Assembly (NCBI GenBank): GCA_021372715.1
Contig: JAJFTX010000027.1
Coordinates: 1-6,348 of the forward strand
DNA from: Methanobacterium sp.
GTDB lineage: Archaea; Methanobacteriota; Methanobacteria; Methanobacteriales; Methanobacteriaceae
Length of the DNA: 6,348 bases
Direction of reading: 5' to 3'
Shown here one piece after another: positions 5,704 to 6,348 of the stretch (the stretch's first letter is position 1; every line of letters begins with the position of its first letter). The notes under the pieces are model-generated. The model was not told where the DNA came from, did not search any database, and was given only the letters and a program-made list of their open reading frames with translations. The position numbers and the translations under genes are program-made.

Positions 5704-6348
5704 TTATATTCTTTCTTTGTATTTGAGTTCTTTGAATTTGATGGTGTATTTGGTGCCTTGGTTTCTGTCCAATTGTATTGTGCCGTCAAGTTGGTGAACT
5801 AGGGATGGTACTAGTCTAAGTCCTAAGGTTGATTCGGTGTTGAAATCAATTTCTTCGGGTATTCCCACTCCGTTATCACCGATAATCAATTCGTATATAT
5901 TATTTTTTTGATGGAGTTCAATAGTTATATTTCCTTCTTTTGCTTCTGGAAATGCATATTTGAGGCTGTTTGAAACTAATTCGGTGATTAACAATCCAAG
6001 GGGTATGGAAGTTTCTATATTTAGGCATATACGTTCCACATTTAGTTCTGAAGTGATATTGAACCCTGCTCCATATGATTGGAACAAATTAGAAGTTAAG
6101 TTTCTTATGTAATCGGCAAAGTTGATGTGGCTTAAATCTTCCGATTGGTAGATCATTTCATGGATCATGGCCATGGAAATAACTCGATTCTTGCTCTCTT
6201 CTAGAACACTTACCGCAGAAGGATCTTCCTTAACATAATCTTCCTGTAAGTCTAATAAACTGGAAATTATCTGCAGATTATTCTTAACCCGATGATGAAT
6301 TTCTTTAATTAACGTTTCCTTCTCCGTTAAAGATTCTTTTAACTTTGC
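5704..6348 (-). CDS. Sensor histidine kinase, C-terminal HisKA_2 and HATPase_c domains (5' part outside window)
   Basis: The open frame enters from the right edge in frame at 6348 and ends at TAA 5704-5706, giving 214 residues of the C-terminus. The phosphoacceptor region reads KEIHHRVKNNLQ at fragment residues 15-26, with H19 the likely phosphorylated His of the HisKA_2 type. The ATPase follows: N-box ITELVSNSLKYAF (E123, N127), G1 box DNGVGIP (158-164), G2 box TLGLRLV (174-180) and a final GTKYTIKF strand. These parts are complete, so the kinase core should be active. The internal ATG at 6174 lies within the helix after the phosphoacceptor and would remove H19, so it is not the true start. 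The sensor part, probably PAS domains, lies beyond the window. It lacks a C-terminal receiver. Its phosphoacceptor segment closely resembles that of the kinase at the left edge, so the two are paralogues at the core. Confidence 0.93.
   Translation of the reverse strand, partial: AKLKESLTEKETLIKEIHHRVKNNLQIISSLLDLQEDYVKEDPSAVSVLEESKNRVISMAMIHEMIYQSEDLSHINFADYIRNLTSNLFQSYGAGFNITSELNVERICLNIETSIPLGLLITELVSNSLKYAFPEAKEGNITIELHQKNNIYELIIGDNGVGIPEEIDFNTESTLGLRLVPSLVHQLDGTIQLDRNQGTKYTIKFKELKYKERI

Overview
The window is AT-rich and looks like a chromosomal segment of a methanogenic archaeon of the order Methanobacteriales, most likely Methanobacterium. The case rests on archaeal-type promoters (A/T TATA boxes about 25 bp before the expected transcript starts), oligo-T terminators, a small glycine-rich membrane protein of the DUF5518 type common in these methanogens, an exported protein full of N-glycosylation sequons, and soluble multi-PAS histidine kinases with HisKA_2 domains. 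The assignment is an inference from gene content; no rRNA or other phylogenetic marker is present.

Layout. Positions 1-2873 (minus) hold most of a very large cytoplasmic sensor kinase: receiver domain, PAS, GAF, four more PAS domains, then the start of a HisKA_2 phosphoacceptor domain cut by the left edge. A 353-bp promoter-bearing intergenic region (2874-3226) separates it from a divergent two-gene operon on the plus strand: a membrane-anchored thioredoxin-like protein (3227-3646) and a CcdA/DsbD-type membrane electron carrier (3664-4278), 17 bp apart. Convergent to that operon, on the minus strand, are a DUF5518-like small membrane protein (4460-4858) and an unrecognised exported or membrane-anchored protein (4980-5459). 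The right edge (5704-6348, minus) is the C-terminal part of a second HisKA_2/HATPase_c histidine kinase whose sensor region lies outside the window.

How the parts work together. The thioredoxin-CcdA pair reads as a compact thiol-reducing relay: CcdA would carry electrons from a cytoplasmic thioredoxin across the membrane to the anchored outer CxxC protein, which would then reduce disulfides in exported proteins. This is notable because Methanobacteriales lack the c-type cytochromes that CcdA classically serves. The kinases at the two edges are signalling proteins of one superfamily; nothing in the sequence ties them directly to the redox pair. Apart from this possible minimal redox system the region is fairly ordinary. 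No tRNA, rRNA, CRISPR array, transposase or attachment site was seen.
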